Shown here: piece after piece, positions 1 to 8,857 of the stretch
How positions within the stretch are numbered: position 1 is the stretch's first letter
How the letters are laid out: each line of letters begins with the position of its first letter
Origin: Cylindrospermum sp. FACHB-282
GTDB taxonomy: Bacteria > Cyanobacteriota > Cyanobacteriia > Cyanobacteriales > Nostocaceae
Length of the DNA: 64,000 nucleotides
Direction of reading: 5' to 3'
Assembly: GCF_014697195.1 (NCBI RefSeq)
Contig: NZ_JACJRJ010000007.1
Span: 62,001 to 126,000 of the forward strand
The notes under the pieces: model-generated
Database searches by the model: none
The model's input: only the letters and a program-made list of their open reading frames with translations
What the model was told of the DNA's origin: nothing
Translations under genes and position numbers: made by a program

Positions 1-123
1 AAAAAAAATGTGACAGATAGAAGCCCGGAAAACCTATCAAAATTTTTCTTTGCCCCCCATTGCGCGAACTGGCGTGGGTGGGGGGTATATGTATGAACCT
101 GATAGCGTTTCCCGAATCAGTGG

Positions 124-321
124 TTAGCGTCCTCTTCTGGGTTTCCCAGGCCGAGGAGCCGGAGCACCAAAAGTTTGAACGCCAAAAGGACTTTCAGGGA
201 CGTACCAGCCGCATCTCGCATTTAGGAAGTATCTACTAGGGCATTGTCCGGCAGATAGAATCTGTTGTTGCTCTGTGGTTAGTTCAACAAGTAACTCAGA
301 TTGAAAAGGTTGCACTGACAT
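124..321 (-). CDS. Small peptide with double-glycine-type leader, possible RiPP/bacteriocin precursor
   Basis: This 65-residue peptide has an N-terminal half resembling leaders of ribosomally made peptides that are cleaved by C39-type transporters: an acidic/hydrophobic helix (ELLVELTTEQQQILSAGQ) ending in a small-residue pair Ala24-Gly25. The remaining 40 residues would be the core, with two cysteines (27 and 37) and a basic Pro/Gly/Arg-rich tail. The ATG is preceded on the minus strand by GAGG at good spacing, which supports translation. Cyanobacterial 'CTB family' bacteriocin precursors have similar ELsxEQQ...GG leaders; that link is from memory. No maturation enzyme or peptidase-transporter lies within the following 60 kb, so it is an orphan on this side. 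A short unrelated cyanobacterial protein is the alternative. Confidence 0.55.
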   Translation of the reverse strand: MSVQPFQSELLVELTTEQQQILSAGQCPSRYFLNARCGWYVPESPFGVQTFGAPAPRPGKPRRGR

Positions 322-1049
322 AATTGTTACCTCATTTTCGTTACCAAGTAATTGCTTACCTAGTGACTTGAGAATAAATAATATTGATCAAAAACTCATT
401 AGTCAAAGGTTAGAACCCATATTACGCCTTTCGACTCTCAAAAAAGATAATTTTTATAGAGATAGGTTGTTTGGTATACAAACATAGGGTAATTGGGTTG
501 ATTAATAGTGCGATGGCGCTCTGGGCCATCGCACTTTCACAAAACCCACCAGTTATGGCTCAGGCGATGAATCTCGCCGCCCTAGCCGGTTAAGGTAAAT
601 GCGAAAAATTCCCCCTGGACAAGGAGGAGTTAGTCCTAAGCTGACAATTTTCTAGACAAAGCTATAGATATGTTGACTTTTGTCAATATAATATTTTAGT
701 TGAAAAAATCAAATACTCGATATATAATTCCCATGTCCCAAATATTGAATAAGACTGTTGCTGACGCGAAAACCAAGCAATGATAGTGATAGTCTTTTTG
801 AGAATCTAAAAAAAAGAAAGATGGCGTTGGGCTACAGCGTGTAAGTCTACTGAGGGATAACCGCTCCCATGCTCCCGTTGAAGTAGAAAGTAAAGTCTAG
901 CTTTGTCTAGGTTTTATATAGCAGGAAAATCACGGTTGAGAAAGTACAGCGTTTTTCAGGTAAATGAAGTACACGGGTAGGGGCACAAAATTGTTGTGCC
1001 CCTACAATAATCTGTACCTCACCAAGTTCCAATCTGCTGTAATTCTGGC
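322..1049. other. Gene-free stretch with two small hairpins
   Basis: I see no coding region here. It contains a perfect 10-bp-arm hairpin at 508-534 (arms GTGCGATGGC and its complement, 7-nt loop) and a palindromic repeat at 977-1005. The part just above 321 should hold the promoter of the peptide gene on the minus strand, but no clear -35/-10 pair stood out. Confidence 0.6.
977..1005. repeat. Palindromic repeat, GTAGGGGCACA type
   Basis: 12-bp perfect arms (GTAGGGGCACAA and its complement) around a 5-nt loop. The same palindrome with slightly different inner bases occurs at 6272-6300, and a diverged version at 29329-29353 serves as an apparent terminator. Confidence 0.7.
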
Positions 1050-3197
1050 TTACAAGATTTGAAAACTAAAGTTAAGACTTGCCCAATTATTCACATCCAA
1101 AATATAGGAGTCAGGGGGGCTGCTGTTAGTCTCGCCAGGGATTGCACTAGCGTTATGCAAGTCTTGGAGCAGGGCTTGAGCAACTTCTAAGGGGTTCAGC
1201 AATGGGCCAATGGGCTTTCGGACTCCCGTGGGATAGTTAGCACCCAAGACGGCAAGGGTTTCACTGAAGGGGGCGGTGCTGAAAATCAATAGCTGTTCGC
1301 ATTCATAAGCTAGTCCTGGAATTGCCCATTCAGACACAATTGCAATTTCTGGTAAGGTGAGGGTTTCCCCTGGAGCCATGACTATATCGTGGAGCAGGGC
1401 TTTGGTTTCGGCAATGTTGGGTTGTTGGTAAACTTGCCAAGGGTAAAAGGCGATCGCCATACTACTACTATTTAATCCCAGCAGCATGAAATATAAAGGG
1501 CGATCGCTCAAATTTTGCACCCGGTACTGCATCCGACTACCAACAGGCACTGTGGGTATAGCTACCAGTGGTATGCTATTCGCAGTTTTAGCGCTGCGAG
1601 TTCGCACTGTTTCCCGTTGCATCACCACGCGAGGCGATATCCCGTCCATAATCTCTAGGGTTCCCTTAACTGGCAAACGGGAAGAACCTTCATTATCTGT
1701 GAGTTGCCATAACTTTGCTGCTAGGAGGTTTGGTAATTTCGGCGCTAAACGCTGCACTGCGACTTTCACTGCTTCCCCAATTTCCCCAGATGTATTGGGA
1801 ATTAGCTCACCACCTAGAGAAAATAGTGCATAGCGAGTGTGAGCTTTGATGAGTTTACCAAACACATAATCGGCTGGTTTTTCTCCTGCGACTACAGTTG
1901 ATACACCGGCAAATGTGGCAAAGGCGCTGGTGGCATCTACCCGCTCAATTCTTTCTAATCTGGTATCTAGGGCAATTGTTAAGCCAATATTTCGGGGTAA
2001 AACCCGCACTGCTTCCTGGACAAGTTGCCCGACTTGTGGGAGGTTGCTATTTTCTGGGCTGGCAATTTGGGCTTTGGCTGTTAATCCACTCCGCGATGGC
2101 GAAACGTCCACTTTCAGCGAACGCAATACTAACTGTCCTCCGGTGACTATATTGAGTCGGGAATTCACACCGTAGTATTCCAGAACTTGCGGGGGTAACC
2201 CTGCCAACCATACCTGAACAGTTTTACCATCCTCTTCTGTAGCTATGACTACGCCTTCTGCCCCAGTGGGGTCGAGAAAGAAATTATCGACAATGAAAGC
2301 AGCTTGAGTATTTTTTCCCTCACTCAATAAAGCGGGCTGCTGATTGCTACCCAGCTTGGACATAGTACTCCCCACACGGGAAAGGATGACTTGAGTCGTT
2401 GCTGGGGTGTTTTCCCACAGATATTGCGTCAAGGCGTAGGTAAATAACCCGGCACTTAAACCAGACAATAAGAACTCCTGCGCCACCTGATTTGGGTCTG
2501 ATGTCGCTGACAACACAACAGGATTGTTAAGTATTGAGTTTTGCGTTTTCAGTTGTTGGAGAAAATCAAGTTCTGCCTCTGCTAGCCTGGCTTTTAACGA
2601 TTGCGGGCGGGCGCGAATTCCCATCCCTGTGGGCTGTAATGTGCTCATTTCATAGTAACTGGTGTCCAAGACGGCTGTCACTCGGTCGGTGGGAAGCGAT
2701 CGCAACAATCGCCAAAGAGTTTCTTCTAATAAATAGTTGGCTATTTGATCATTTTGTGAATTTTGATTTTCATCAACTGGCACCAGAGCATTTTGCACCG
2801 TGTCCGGCAAAGTTCCCAATTGGACGCGGGTACCATAGCCGCTAAAGTGGAAAACGACCACATCACCGGGTTTAGCTTTTTTACCGAGGTGATCTAAAAC
2901 AGCCGCCTCAATGAATTCCCTGCTAGCTTGTTCCTCAGTTAAAGTGAGAATATCTGCGGCGAGAAAGCCAAAGCGATAAATCAAAAGTTCTTTTTGCAAT
3001 TCCACATCAGTCAAACAACCACCAAGGGCTGGACTTTGTGGATATTGATTGATGCCCACTAATAGTGCTAACTTCCGGGGGCTGGGTTGTGCTAAAGCTT
3101 GGTAATAGCGATTTCCCACAGTCAACCACTCAGCCTCAGTTACCCCCAACACCGTCAGCAGCCAGCCCATCCGTTGTAAAAACGTCCGCCGTTTCAT
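1050..3197 (-). CDS. Caspase-fold (orthocaspase-like) protein with Tyr/Ser in place of the His/Cys dyad, Tat-exported
   Basis: 715 residues. The N-terminus carries a twin-arginine motif (KRRTFLQRMG) followed by a hydrophobic stretch, so Tat export is likely. Residues about 41-260 form a peptidase C14-type domain: KLALLVGINQY strand, then FHFSGYGTR and VLDTSYYE. In active metacaspases/orthocaspases these motifs read SGHG and D-x-C-H-S-G; here the catalytic His is Tyr121 and the catalytic Cys is Ser180. This matches the 'YS' variants known among cyanobacterial orthocaspases, which are expected to lack protease activity. The long C-terminal part (about 300-700) is probably beta-rich and unassigned. 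It is transcribed in the same direction as the sulfate adenylyltransferase gene 28 bases upstream of it. A role as a periplasmic scaffold or regulator is inference. Confidence 0.85.
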   Translation of the reverse strand: MKRRTFLQRMGWLLTVLGVTEAEWLTVGNRYYQALAQPSPRKLALLVGINQYPQSPALGGCLTDVELQKELLIYRFGFLAADILTLTEEQASREFIEAAVLDHLGKKAKPGDVVVFHFSGYGTRVQLGTLPDTVQNALVPVDENQNSQNDQIANYLLEETLWRLLRSLPTDRVTAVLDTSYYEMSTLQPTGMGIRARPQSLKARLAEAELDFLQQLKTQNSILNNPVVLSATSDPNQVAQEFLLSGLSAGLFTYALTQYLWENTPATTQVILSRVGSTMSKLGSNQQPALLSEGKNTQAAFIVDNFFLDPTGAEGVVIATEEDGKTVQVWLAGLPPQVLEYYGVNSRLNIVTGGQLVLRSLKVDVSPSRSGLTAKAQIASPENSNLPQVGQLVQEAVRVLPRNIGLTIALDTRLERIERVDATSAFATFAGVSTVVAGEKPADYVFGKLIKAHTRYALFSLGGELIPNTSGEIGEAVKVAVQRLAPKLPNLLAAKLWQLTDNEGSSRLPVKGTLEIMDGISPRVVMQRETVRTRSAKTANSIPLVAIPTVPVGSRMQYRVQNLSDRPLYFMLLGLNSSSMAIAFYPWQVYQQPNIAETKALLHDIVMAPGETLTLPEIAIVSEWAIPGLAYECEQLLIFSTAPFSETLAVLGANYPTGVRKPIGPLLNPLEVAQALLQDLHNASAIPGETNSSPPDSYILDVNNWASLNFSFQIL

Positions 3198-3225
3198 AAA
3201 TTAGCTATCAGTCCTCAGCTGATAA

Positions 3226-4392
3226 TTAGGCGTGCATTACCCGCGCCAACTCAGCCGCCACCTCAGGACGGGAAAACTCTGGTGGGGGTAATTCACCCCG
3301 GCGTAGCATTTCCCGAACTTTTGTTCCCGACAGGTGAACACGCTCTTCTGGCTTGCTGGGACTTGTTTTTGTCGTCCCCATTTGTTTGGTGCGGGTGCAG
3401 TAGAAAGCATGTTCAAATTTCATTGGCACAATGCCCAATTCCCCAGGGGCAAATTCATCAAAGATGTACTGAGCATCATAAGTGCCGTAGTAGTCACCCA
3501 CACCAGCATGATCTCGTCCGACAATAAAGTGTGTACAGCCGTAGTTCTTACGGACTAAAGCATGGAAGATTGCCTCCCGTGGCCCAGCATAACGCATCGC
3601 TGCCGGATTAATTGCCAAAATTACCCGGTCTAAGGGGTAGTAGTGTTCTAGTAAAATTTCATAGCAACGCATCCGCACATCAGCGGGGATATCATCATCT
3701 TTAGTCGCCCCAACCAATGGGTGTAAAAATAACCCGTCCACGGTTTCTAAAGCGCACTTTTGGATGTATTCATGGGCGCGGTGGATGGGGTTACGAGTTT
3801 GAAAGCCGACGATGGTTTTCCAACCCTTCTCTTTAAACATTTGCCGTGAGGCTGCGGGATCTATTTGATAGCTGGGAAATAGGGCATGGGCGCCGCGCTG
3901 TAATAGCCAAATATCTCCTGCCAGATGTATGGAACCTTGACCATAGAGTACCTGCACTCCTGGATGTTTAGCGTCATCAGTGCGATAGACATTAATCGCC
4001 TCGCGGCTTTTGTCGTACTGATATTTTTGTGTCAGTTGCAATACCCCGATAAATTCACCACTGGGGTTATCCAAACGGATTAAACCGCCTTCTTGCAGGG
4101 GTTGGGCAACTTCTTCTGTTACCGACAGAGTAATGGGGATTGACCAGACAACGCCATTAGCCAGCCGCATTTCTGTAACTACGCGATCATAGTCTTGTTG
4201 GTTCATAAAGCCCGTGAGTGGGCTAAAACCGCCGATGGCAATCATTTCTAAATCAGAAACGGCGCGATCGTCAAGCGACACTCGCGGCAAAAAGTCAGCT
4301 TTTGAAAGAAATTCTGCTTTTTGTTCCGGTGTAGCAACCCGGTTAACCAACTCTCCACCGTGGGGGGAAATAGCATCTAAATGGTAACTCAA
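3226..4392 (-). CDS. sat: Sulfate adenylyltransferase (ATP sulfurylase)
   Basis: 388 residues, full length for the monofunctional bacterial/plant-like ATP sulfurylase, which makes adenosine 5'-phosphosulfate from ATP and sulfate in assimilatory sulfate reduction. Seen motifs are the nucleotide-binding [12 protein letters not shown] (HxxH-type) near residue 200 and [13 protein letters not shown] near residue 290. The start is a TTG: no ATG lies in frame between the upstream stop and this codon, a good AAGGGA ribosome site sits 8 bases before it, and the N-terminus ([15 protein letters not shown]) fits the family. No APS reductase or kinase gene lies next to it. Confidence 0.95.
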   Translation of the reverse strand: MSYHLDAISPHGGELVNRVATPEQKAEFLSKADFLPRVSLDDRAVSDLEMIAIGGFSPLTGFMNQQDYDRVVTEMRLANGVVWSIPITLSVTEEVAQPLQEGGLIRLDNPSGEFIGVLQLTQKYQYDKSREAINVYRTDDAKHPGVQVLYGQGSIHLAGDIWLLQRGAHALFPSYQIDPAASRQMFKEKGWKTIVGFQTRNPIHRAHEYIQKCALETVDGLFLHPLVGATKDDDIPADVRMRCYEILLEHYYPLDRVILAINPAAMRYAGPREAIFHALVRKNYGCTHFIVGRDHAGVGDYYGTYDAQYIFDEFAPGELGIVPMKFEHAFYCTRTKQMGTTKTSPSKPEERVHLSGTKVREMLRRGELPPPEFSRPEVAAELARVMHA

Positions 4393-4549
4393 CGTATATC
4401 CCTTCTTTCTTTTAACGACAATTGTTGCAAACTATGTATGTACTAACTTATCAGGTAGGTACACAGTGAACAAAAAGTTTATCAGTTTTTATTGATTGCC
4501 GGTCGGAAAGGGCGAGATTAGGAAGCGTTGAAATATTTTACGGCTTGTG

Positions 4550-4565
4550 TAGTACAATAGTACTA
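4550..4565. promoter_or_regulatory. Palindrome upstream of the Panacea unit, candidate operator
   Basis: TAGTAC-AATA-GTACTA, a perfect 6-bp inverted repeat about 95 bases before the Panacea start codon, in the divergent promoter region shared with sat. Autoregulatory operators are common for toxin-antitoxin units; assignment is inference. Confidence 0.35.
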
Positions 4566-4660
4566 TTAATAAAAAACCGTCAATGTCGGAAACTGAATTA
4601 CCTGTACTGTTTACAGAGAAGGATAGTAGCCGAAATTGTTAAAGATAGAAGGAAACAAGT

Positions 4661-5104
4661 ATGCTCAGTTGTCATGATGTGGCTAAGTATTTTCTAGCTC
4701 AAACAGACGAAGATGCTGGGGATTTAATTTCTAATCTCAAGCTGCAAAAATTGCTTTACTATGCTCAAGGTTTTCACTTAGCGCTGTATGATAAACCTCT
4801 TTTTTCTGAGCCTATCGAAGCTTGGAGATACGGGCCTGTAGTGCCTGAAGTTTATCATGAGTATAAAAACTGTGGTTCTGATGCGATTCCTATTCCTGAA
4901 GATATTGATTTTTCAAAATTTAATGAGCAAACTGTTGAATTGCTAAATGAAGTTTACAATGTCTATGGTCAATTTTCTGCTTGGAAATTGCGAAATATGA
5001 CTCACAATGAAGATCCTTGGAAAGATACATCCGTAGGAGATGTTATCATTTTTCAATCTCTGAAAAAATACTTCAAAACTCAGCTTGTGAATGAAGATGA
5101 GTAG
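4661..5104 (+). CDS. Panacea/SocA-like (DUF4065) domain protein, candidate antitoxin
   Basis: 147 residues. The pattern DVAKYFL...LISNLKLQKLLYYAQGFHLAL...PLFSEPIEAWRYGPVVPEVYHEY is the signature of the Panacea domain (SocA antitoxin / phage GepA-like, DUF4065), covering almost the whole protein. Panacea proteins neutralise many unrelated toxins, usually encoded next to them. Here the gene overlaps the next one by 14 bases (8 if its second ATG is used), a layout typical of toxin-antitoxin pairs. AGAAGGA precedes the ATG. An antitoxin role follows from family and gene order, not from anything measured. Confidence 0.8.
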   Translation: MLSCHDVAKYFLAQTDEDAGDLISNLKLQKLLYYAQGFHLALYDKPLFSEPIEAWRYGPVVPEVYHEYKNCGSDAIPIPEDIDFSKFNEQTVELLNEVYNVYGQFSAWKLRNMTHNEDPWKDTSVGDVIIFQSLKKYFKTQLVNEDE

Positions 5105-5519
5105 CAAGAGAAAATTTAAACAACCGCCAAAGGAAAGCGGAAATAAGTTAGGGACTCCATCTGCAAAACAAGAAGAATCTCCAGAACAACAACCACCTAT
5201 ATTTTCTCTAAGATACCTAGATAATGAATATTGTATAACTAAATGTACGAAAGATGAGCAAGCGGCATTTGCTTTAAAAATTCACAAATTGAGTCAGTTA
5301 ACCTGGTGTCAGATACAGTCACAAGATAGACACGGACTTGGTTATGAAAAAATTGCTAGAGTTGCTATAAAAGCGCCAATTCCCAAGTTTATTACTGAAG
5401 ATGTAAATATTATTGCTTTTCGCTTTTCTGGAAAAAGTCCGATGGTTGGCTATCGTGATAAAGCCGTTTTTTATGTTATTTGGCTAGATAGAGATTTTAC
5501 TCTTTATGATCATGGTTAA
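5091..5519 (+). CDS. Unrecognised protein paired with Panacea gene, candidate toxin
   Basis: 142 residues. Residues 1-38 are Lys/Glu/Gln/Pro-rich and look disordered; residues about 39-142 form a compact alpha/beta domain (FSLRYLDNEYCITKC, a central helix, then ARVAIKAPIPKF, IIAFRFSGKSPMVGYRD, AVFYVIWLDRDFTLYDHG). The C-terminal strands with conserved-looking Arg/Tyr/Trp/His recall RelE-like or phage-derived toxin folds, but I do not recognise a named family. It overlaps the Panacea gene; the start could be 5091 or the second ATG at 5097, which gives an ATGA-type junction. The toxin role is inferred from position only. Confidence 0.55.
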   Translation: MKMSSKRKFKQPPKESGNKLGTPSAKQEESPEQQPPIFSLRYLDNEYCITKCTKDEQAAFALKIHKLSQLTWCQIQSQDRHGLGYEKIARVAIKAPIPKFITEDVNIIAFRFSGKSPMVGYRDKAVFYVIWLDRDFTLYDHG

Positions 5520-5574
5520 TGATTTCTCCATATCCTGCTGAATAAAATATAGGCTTAACTCAGATAAATTGATT

Positions 5575-5985
5575 TTAATTTATCTGAAACTGCAAATATT
5601 CCAACAGTATTAACCGTAAGTAATCCAACATCCTAACATAACTCTTCATCTGTTCGTATTTGCTATTACTGCCAAAGTAAAATCTGGCAATCTGAGGCAC
5701 ATTGAAAACTCGTATTGTTTGAAGTTGGTCAATTGCCTGAGATGTGTTGATAATTTGACCTGTGGATTGAAGTTGACTGGCATAACCTCTAATATTCACT
5801 GTTAAAAGTTCCAGTTCTTCTAGTAATGAAAACTCTTCATCCTCTGGAGGAAATTGAATAATAATTTCTCGTCGTTCGTTGCGGGTATTTTGATAAACAT
5901 TAGCCAACTGCGAGAATAATTGTAAAATATTCCTCTTCGTTAGTTCTTGCTCATTTAAAATTGCTTCAGTCATCGTTGACTCCAT
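5575..5985 (-). CDS. Hypothetical mostly helical protein
   Basis: 136 residues (or 132 from the second Met, 5973). No family recognised. It has no signal peptide or membrane segment, is predicted mainly helical, and has an acidic patch (PPEDEEFSLLEELELL) followed by regular heptad-like helices and an aromatic C-terminus (RFYFGSNSKYEQMKSYVRML). It is convergent with the Panacea unit and not obviously part of it. It could be a small cyanobacterial adaptor; no function is offered. Confidence 0.6.
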   Translation of the reverse strand: MESTMTEAILNEQELTKRNILQLFSQLANVYQNTRNERREIIIQFPPEDEEFSLLEELELLTVNIRGYASQLQSTGQIINTSQAIDQLQTIRVFNVPQIARFYFGSNSKYEQMKSYVRMLDYLRLILLEYLQFQIN

Positions 5986-6271
5986 AAGTGACTATCTTTT
6001 CAGTACCATATTTATCAGGTTTGACAATCAGATATAGCAATCCTAAATCATTTGTGAAACTTGCAACCTCTCTGATTATTCTCTTTCCCTTGGCGTTCTA
6101 CAGCCCTATGCCTAACGGCAGGCTTACGCCAACGGGCATCGCTGCGCGCGGGCGTCTTGGCGGTTCGTTTAAAAAAACCTGTTCACAAATCAAATAGGAT
6201 TGCTATATTCATTGCCTTTACGATATACAGCTGAACTACAGCAGTTTTCATCTATTTGAACCATATCTCTC

Positions 6272-6300
6272 GTAGGGGCACAGCAATGCTGTGCCCCTAC
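6272..6300. repeat. Palindromic repeat, GTAGGGGCACA type
   Basis: Perfect 14-bp arms (GTAGGGGCACAGCA and complement) separated by a single A. Second copy of the palindrome seen at 977-1005. The 100 bases before it (about 6095-6165) are another GC-rich block with nested inverted repeats such as GCCTAACGGCAGGC. Confidence 0.75.
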
Positions 6301-6334
6301 CGCGTGGTCTATTTACTTGAAAATCGATGTAAAA

Positions 6335-6373
6335 ACAAAACTACCCCTCCAAAGCGAAGAGGGGCGGTTTTGT
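6335..6373 (-). terminator. Rho-independent terminator of mnmA
   Basis: Directly after the mnmA stop: arms ACAAAAC and CCCCTC pair with GAGGGG and GTTTTGT around a short loop, and on the minus strand the hairpin runs into a T-rich tail. Confidence 0.7.
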
Positions 6374-7429
6374 TCAACTAAATGACTCAATAATCCCGCC
6401 ACCCAAAACCTTATCGCCGTCGTACCAAACCGCAGCTTGTCCGGGGGTGATGCTGAATTGGGGTTCATCAAATACTAAGCGGATGCGGGAGTTTTCCAGA
6501 GGAATCACCGTCACGGGTACGGGGGTGGAACGATAGCGAATTTGCACTTCGGCGCGAATTGGGGCTGATGGTTCAGCGATGGAAACCCAGTTGATGCGGT
6601 TGACGGTGCATTCTGGCTGGGTTCCTTTGGTGCGATCGCCTACTACCACTCTATTATTAATTGCATCCAATTCAATCACATACAGAGGTTCAGCCGCCGC
6701 AATGCCCAATCCTTTACGCTGACCAATGGTGTAATGATGGACACCATCATGTTGTCCCAAAACCTTGCCTGTGGTATCCACAATTTCGCCTTGTTTGGGA
6801 GCCAGATATTTATCCAGAAATGCCCGCATAGAACCGTTACTTTCCACTAAGCACAAGTCTTGACTTTCTGGCTTATCAGCGGTTTTTAGACCGTATTCTG
6901 TGGCGATGCGGCGGGTGTCGGCTTTTTGTAATTCACCAAGGGGAAATACGGTTGCTGCAAGTAAATCTTGCGACAAGTCATAAAGGAAATAAGACTGGTC
7001 TTTGTTGCGATCAACAGCCCTGAATAATTGGTAACGTCCTGTGGTTTCATCGTAGGCAATTTGGGCATAATGACCTGTAGCGATGCGATCGCATCCCAAT
7101 TCTTCACGGGCATACTTAACCATCGGCCCAAACTTCACCGTCTTATTGCACTGTGAACAAGGTAACGGCGTAATTCCCACACTATAACCAGTCACCAAAA
7201 AATCAACAATTTCCGTCTGAAAGACATCTCGAATATCTACAACCTGATGGGGAACCCCCAGTTGTTCACAAATTTCAGCCGCGTCGATCATTCCTTCAGA
7301 GCAACATTGACCCTTTCCTTTCATCAGCCAAAGAGTCAAACCAATCACTTCATAGCCCTGATGGTGCAGGATAGCAGCAGCGGTGGAACTGTCAACACCA
7401 CCAGAAAGACCAACGACGACTTTTTTCAT
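6374..7429 (-). CDS. mnmA: tRNA-specific 2-thiouridylase MnmA
   Basis: 351 residues, normal length. It inserts sulfur at C2 of wobble uridine 34 in tRNAs for Lys, Glu and Gln, using ATP activation and persulfide sulfur. Visible motifs: the PP-loop ATP site [14 protein letters not shown] at the N-terminus, the first catalytic cysteine in [21 protein letters not shown], and the second in SQDLCLV. The C-terminal beta-barrel ([21 protein letters not shown]) is complete. It stands alone with its own terminator. Confidence 0.96.
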   Translation of the reverse strand: MKKVVVGLSGGVDSSTAAAILHHQGYEVIGLTLWLMKGKGQCCSEGMIDAAEICEQLGVPHQVVDIRDVFQTEIVDFLVTGYSVGITPLPCSQCNKTVKFGPMVKYAREELGCDRIATGHYAQIAYDETTGRYQLFRAVDRNKDQSYFLYDLSQDLLAATVFPLGELQKADTRRIATEYGLKTADKPESQDLCLVESNGSMRAFLDKYLAPKQGEIVDTTGKVLGQHDGVHHYTIGQRKGLGIAAAEPLYVIELDAINNRVVVGDRTKGTQPECTVNRINWVSIAEPSAPIRAEVQIRYRSTPVPVTVIPLENSRIRLVFDEPQFSITPGQAAVWYDGDKVLGGGIIESFS

Positions 7430-7713
7430 ATCCTTAAAATCTTTATTTTTGTGCTAGCTGAGATTTCTCATACCAGCACCACACGAGATTAACGTGACCG
7501 CTTAATTATAGCACACATATCTTCAAAGCCTTACTAGAAATGCGCTTCAGTTTTTAGGCTATTAACTTGTTATTTCATCCGCGCCATTTTTCACTGACAG
7601 CGGCTAAGATTGCTGGTAGATGTATTTATTATCACCCAGATAAGCTAATTCTAAGCTAACACTGAAGTGTCGAAAAATCATTTAGCCAACTGTCTAGGAA
7701 GCTGATTACTAAT

Positions 7714-8466
7714 ATGTCTAGTGCAATACCAAGTCGATTTATCGCGTTACCGCTGCTACCCTTATTTATAGGAGGATGCTTGGCACTGATTCCCCACTGT
7801 AACCCAGCACAAGGGCAGCAAAGGAGAAGTGAAACTTTACCACCACTGCCAAATCTCCAAGAGGTTCCCACTAATCAACAAGTAATATTCCAGCAGCAAC
7901 CAGTAGAGTTTTCTAACCAGAACTATCAGCCCTCCCAACCAATAAAGTTTAGTCAAAATACCCAGAACTTTGAGCGCTACTTTGTCTACGTTGATAGCGA
8001 TAACCCTCAAATACTGCAACGAGTACGTCAGATTGAGCGCAGTGCTTATACCCGTCCCTTGAATGGGCGTACTGTCATCCAGTCGGGAGTATTTAGTACT
8101 AGAGTTAATGCCCAACAACGAGTTAATGAACTGGCATCAAATGGTATCTATAACGTAAGTATCGCCAGCTTCTCTAATGCAGAGGAAACCGTTATTTCCA
8201 CTAATGGAGGCAATAACCGAAATGATAGAAGTGAAAATTCTAATTTTTACTATGTCGCTATTCCCGCCAAATCCCAAAAATTAGCCAACATTTCTCAACG
8301 AATTCGCCAGAATATCGGCCCAAATATCGGCGTTTTCTCAAGAAATCAACCGCGAGGATGGCATATAGCTGTGGGCCCTTTTACCCAGCGCTTAGAAGCA
8401 GAACAATGGAATAAATATCTGCAAGACTTTGGTTATGGTAATGCCAGGGTTTATTACGGAAAATAA
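7714..8466 (+). CDS. Exported SPOR-like domain protein
   Basis: 250 residues. An N-terminal hydrophobic stretch (FIALPLLPLFIGGC) is a signal peptide, possibly lipoprotein type (IGGC). A Gln/Pro-rich linker (about 35-85) is followed by two segments with SPOR-like features: RTVIQSGVFSTRVNAQQRVNELASNGIYNVSI and GWHIAVGPFTQRLEAEQWNKYLQDFGYGNARVYYG, each with the pattern of a strand, a helix that indexes residues, and a strand. SPOR domains bind glycan strands of peptidoglycan, so an envelope or septum role is likely. It is a single gene. Confidence 0.7.
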   Translation: MSSAIPSRFIALPLLPLFIGGCLALIPHCNPAQGQQRRSETLPPLPNLQEVPTNQQVIFQQQPVEFSNQNYQPSQPIKFSQNTQNFERYFVYVDSDNPQILQRVRQIERSAYTRPLNGRTVIQSGVFSTRVNAQQRVNELASNGIYNVSIASFSNAEETVISTNGGNNRNDRSENSNFYYVAIPAKSQKLANISQRIRQNIGPNIGVFSRNQPRGWHIAVGPFTQRLEAEQWNKYLQDFGYGNARVYYGK

Positions 8467-8857
8467 AAGAGTGCTGAGTGCTGAATCAAGAGGTAAAACT
8501 AAAGAATGAGGGGTTAATTAATATAGTGCTTCTCATTTTTCTGCCATACACTTTGACCTCTCTCCTGCAAGGAGAGAAGCTTTGAGACTTACTCCCCTTC
8601 CCTCCTCTTTTAGGCTACGGTGTACACACAAGTCTCTCTTTATCGAACATCTCAAGAAAACAAAACCTCACCCTGGTTCTGCGTAGCAGAACCTTTCCCT
8701 CTCCTTCAGAAGGAGAGGGATGTCCGTTAGGACTATTTGAGGTTTTGGAGGACTTTTGGGTAATCGAATAACTTGTTTATACACTCTAGCCTCCTAGGGG
8801 AGGGTTAGGGAAACTCTATGGGACTCAACTGCACTCATAACTCAGGACTTAAAACTG
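8467..8857. repeat. Intergenic block of tandem hairpins (about 8560-8719)
   Basis: No gene. Three perfect palindromes lie in a row: CTCTCC/GGAGAG at 8560-8576, GGTTCTGC-GTA-GCAGAACC at 8675-8693, and CCCTCTCCTT-CAG-AAGGAGAGGG at 8697-8719. Such arrays are frequent between Nostoc-type genes and may act as mRNA 3' structures. Confidence 0.6.

Noticed and set aside
508-534. Hairpin GTGCGATGGC/GCCATCGCAC as a terminator
   Set aside because: No upstream gene on either strand ends there and the T-tail is weak; noted only as a stem in the spacer.
5988-6197. A 69-codon plus-strand reading
   Set aside because: It lies mostly in a GC-rich palindromic repeat block (6095-6165) and has no protein features.
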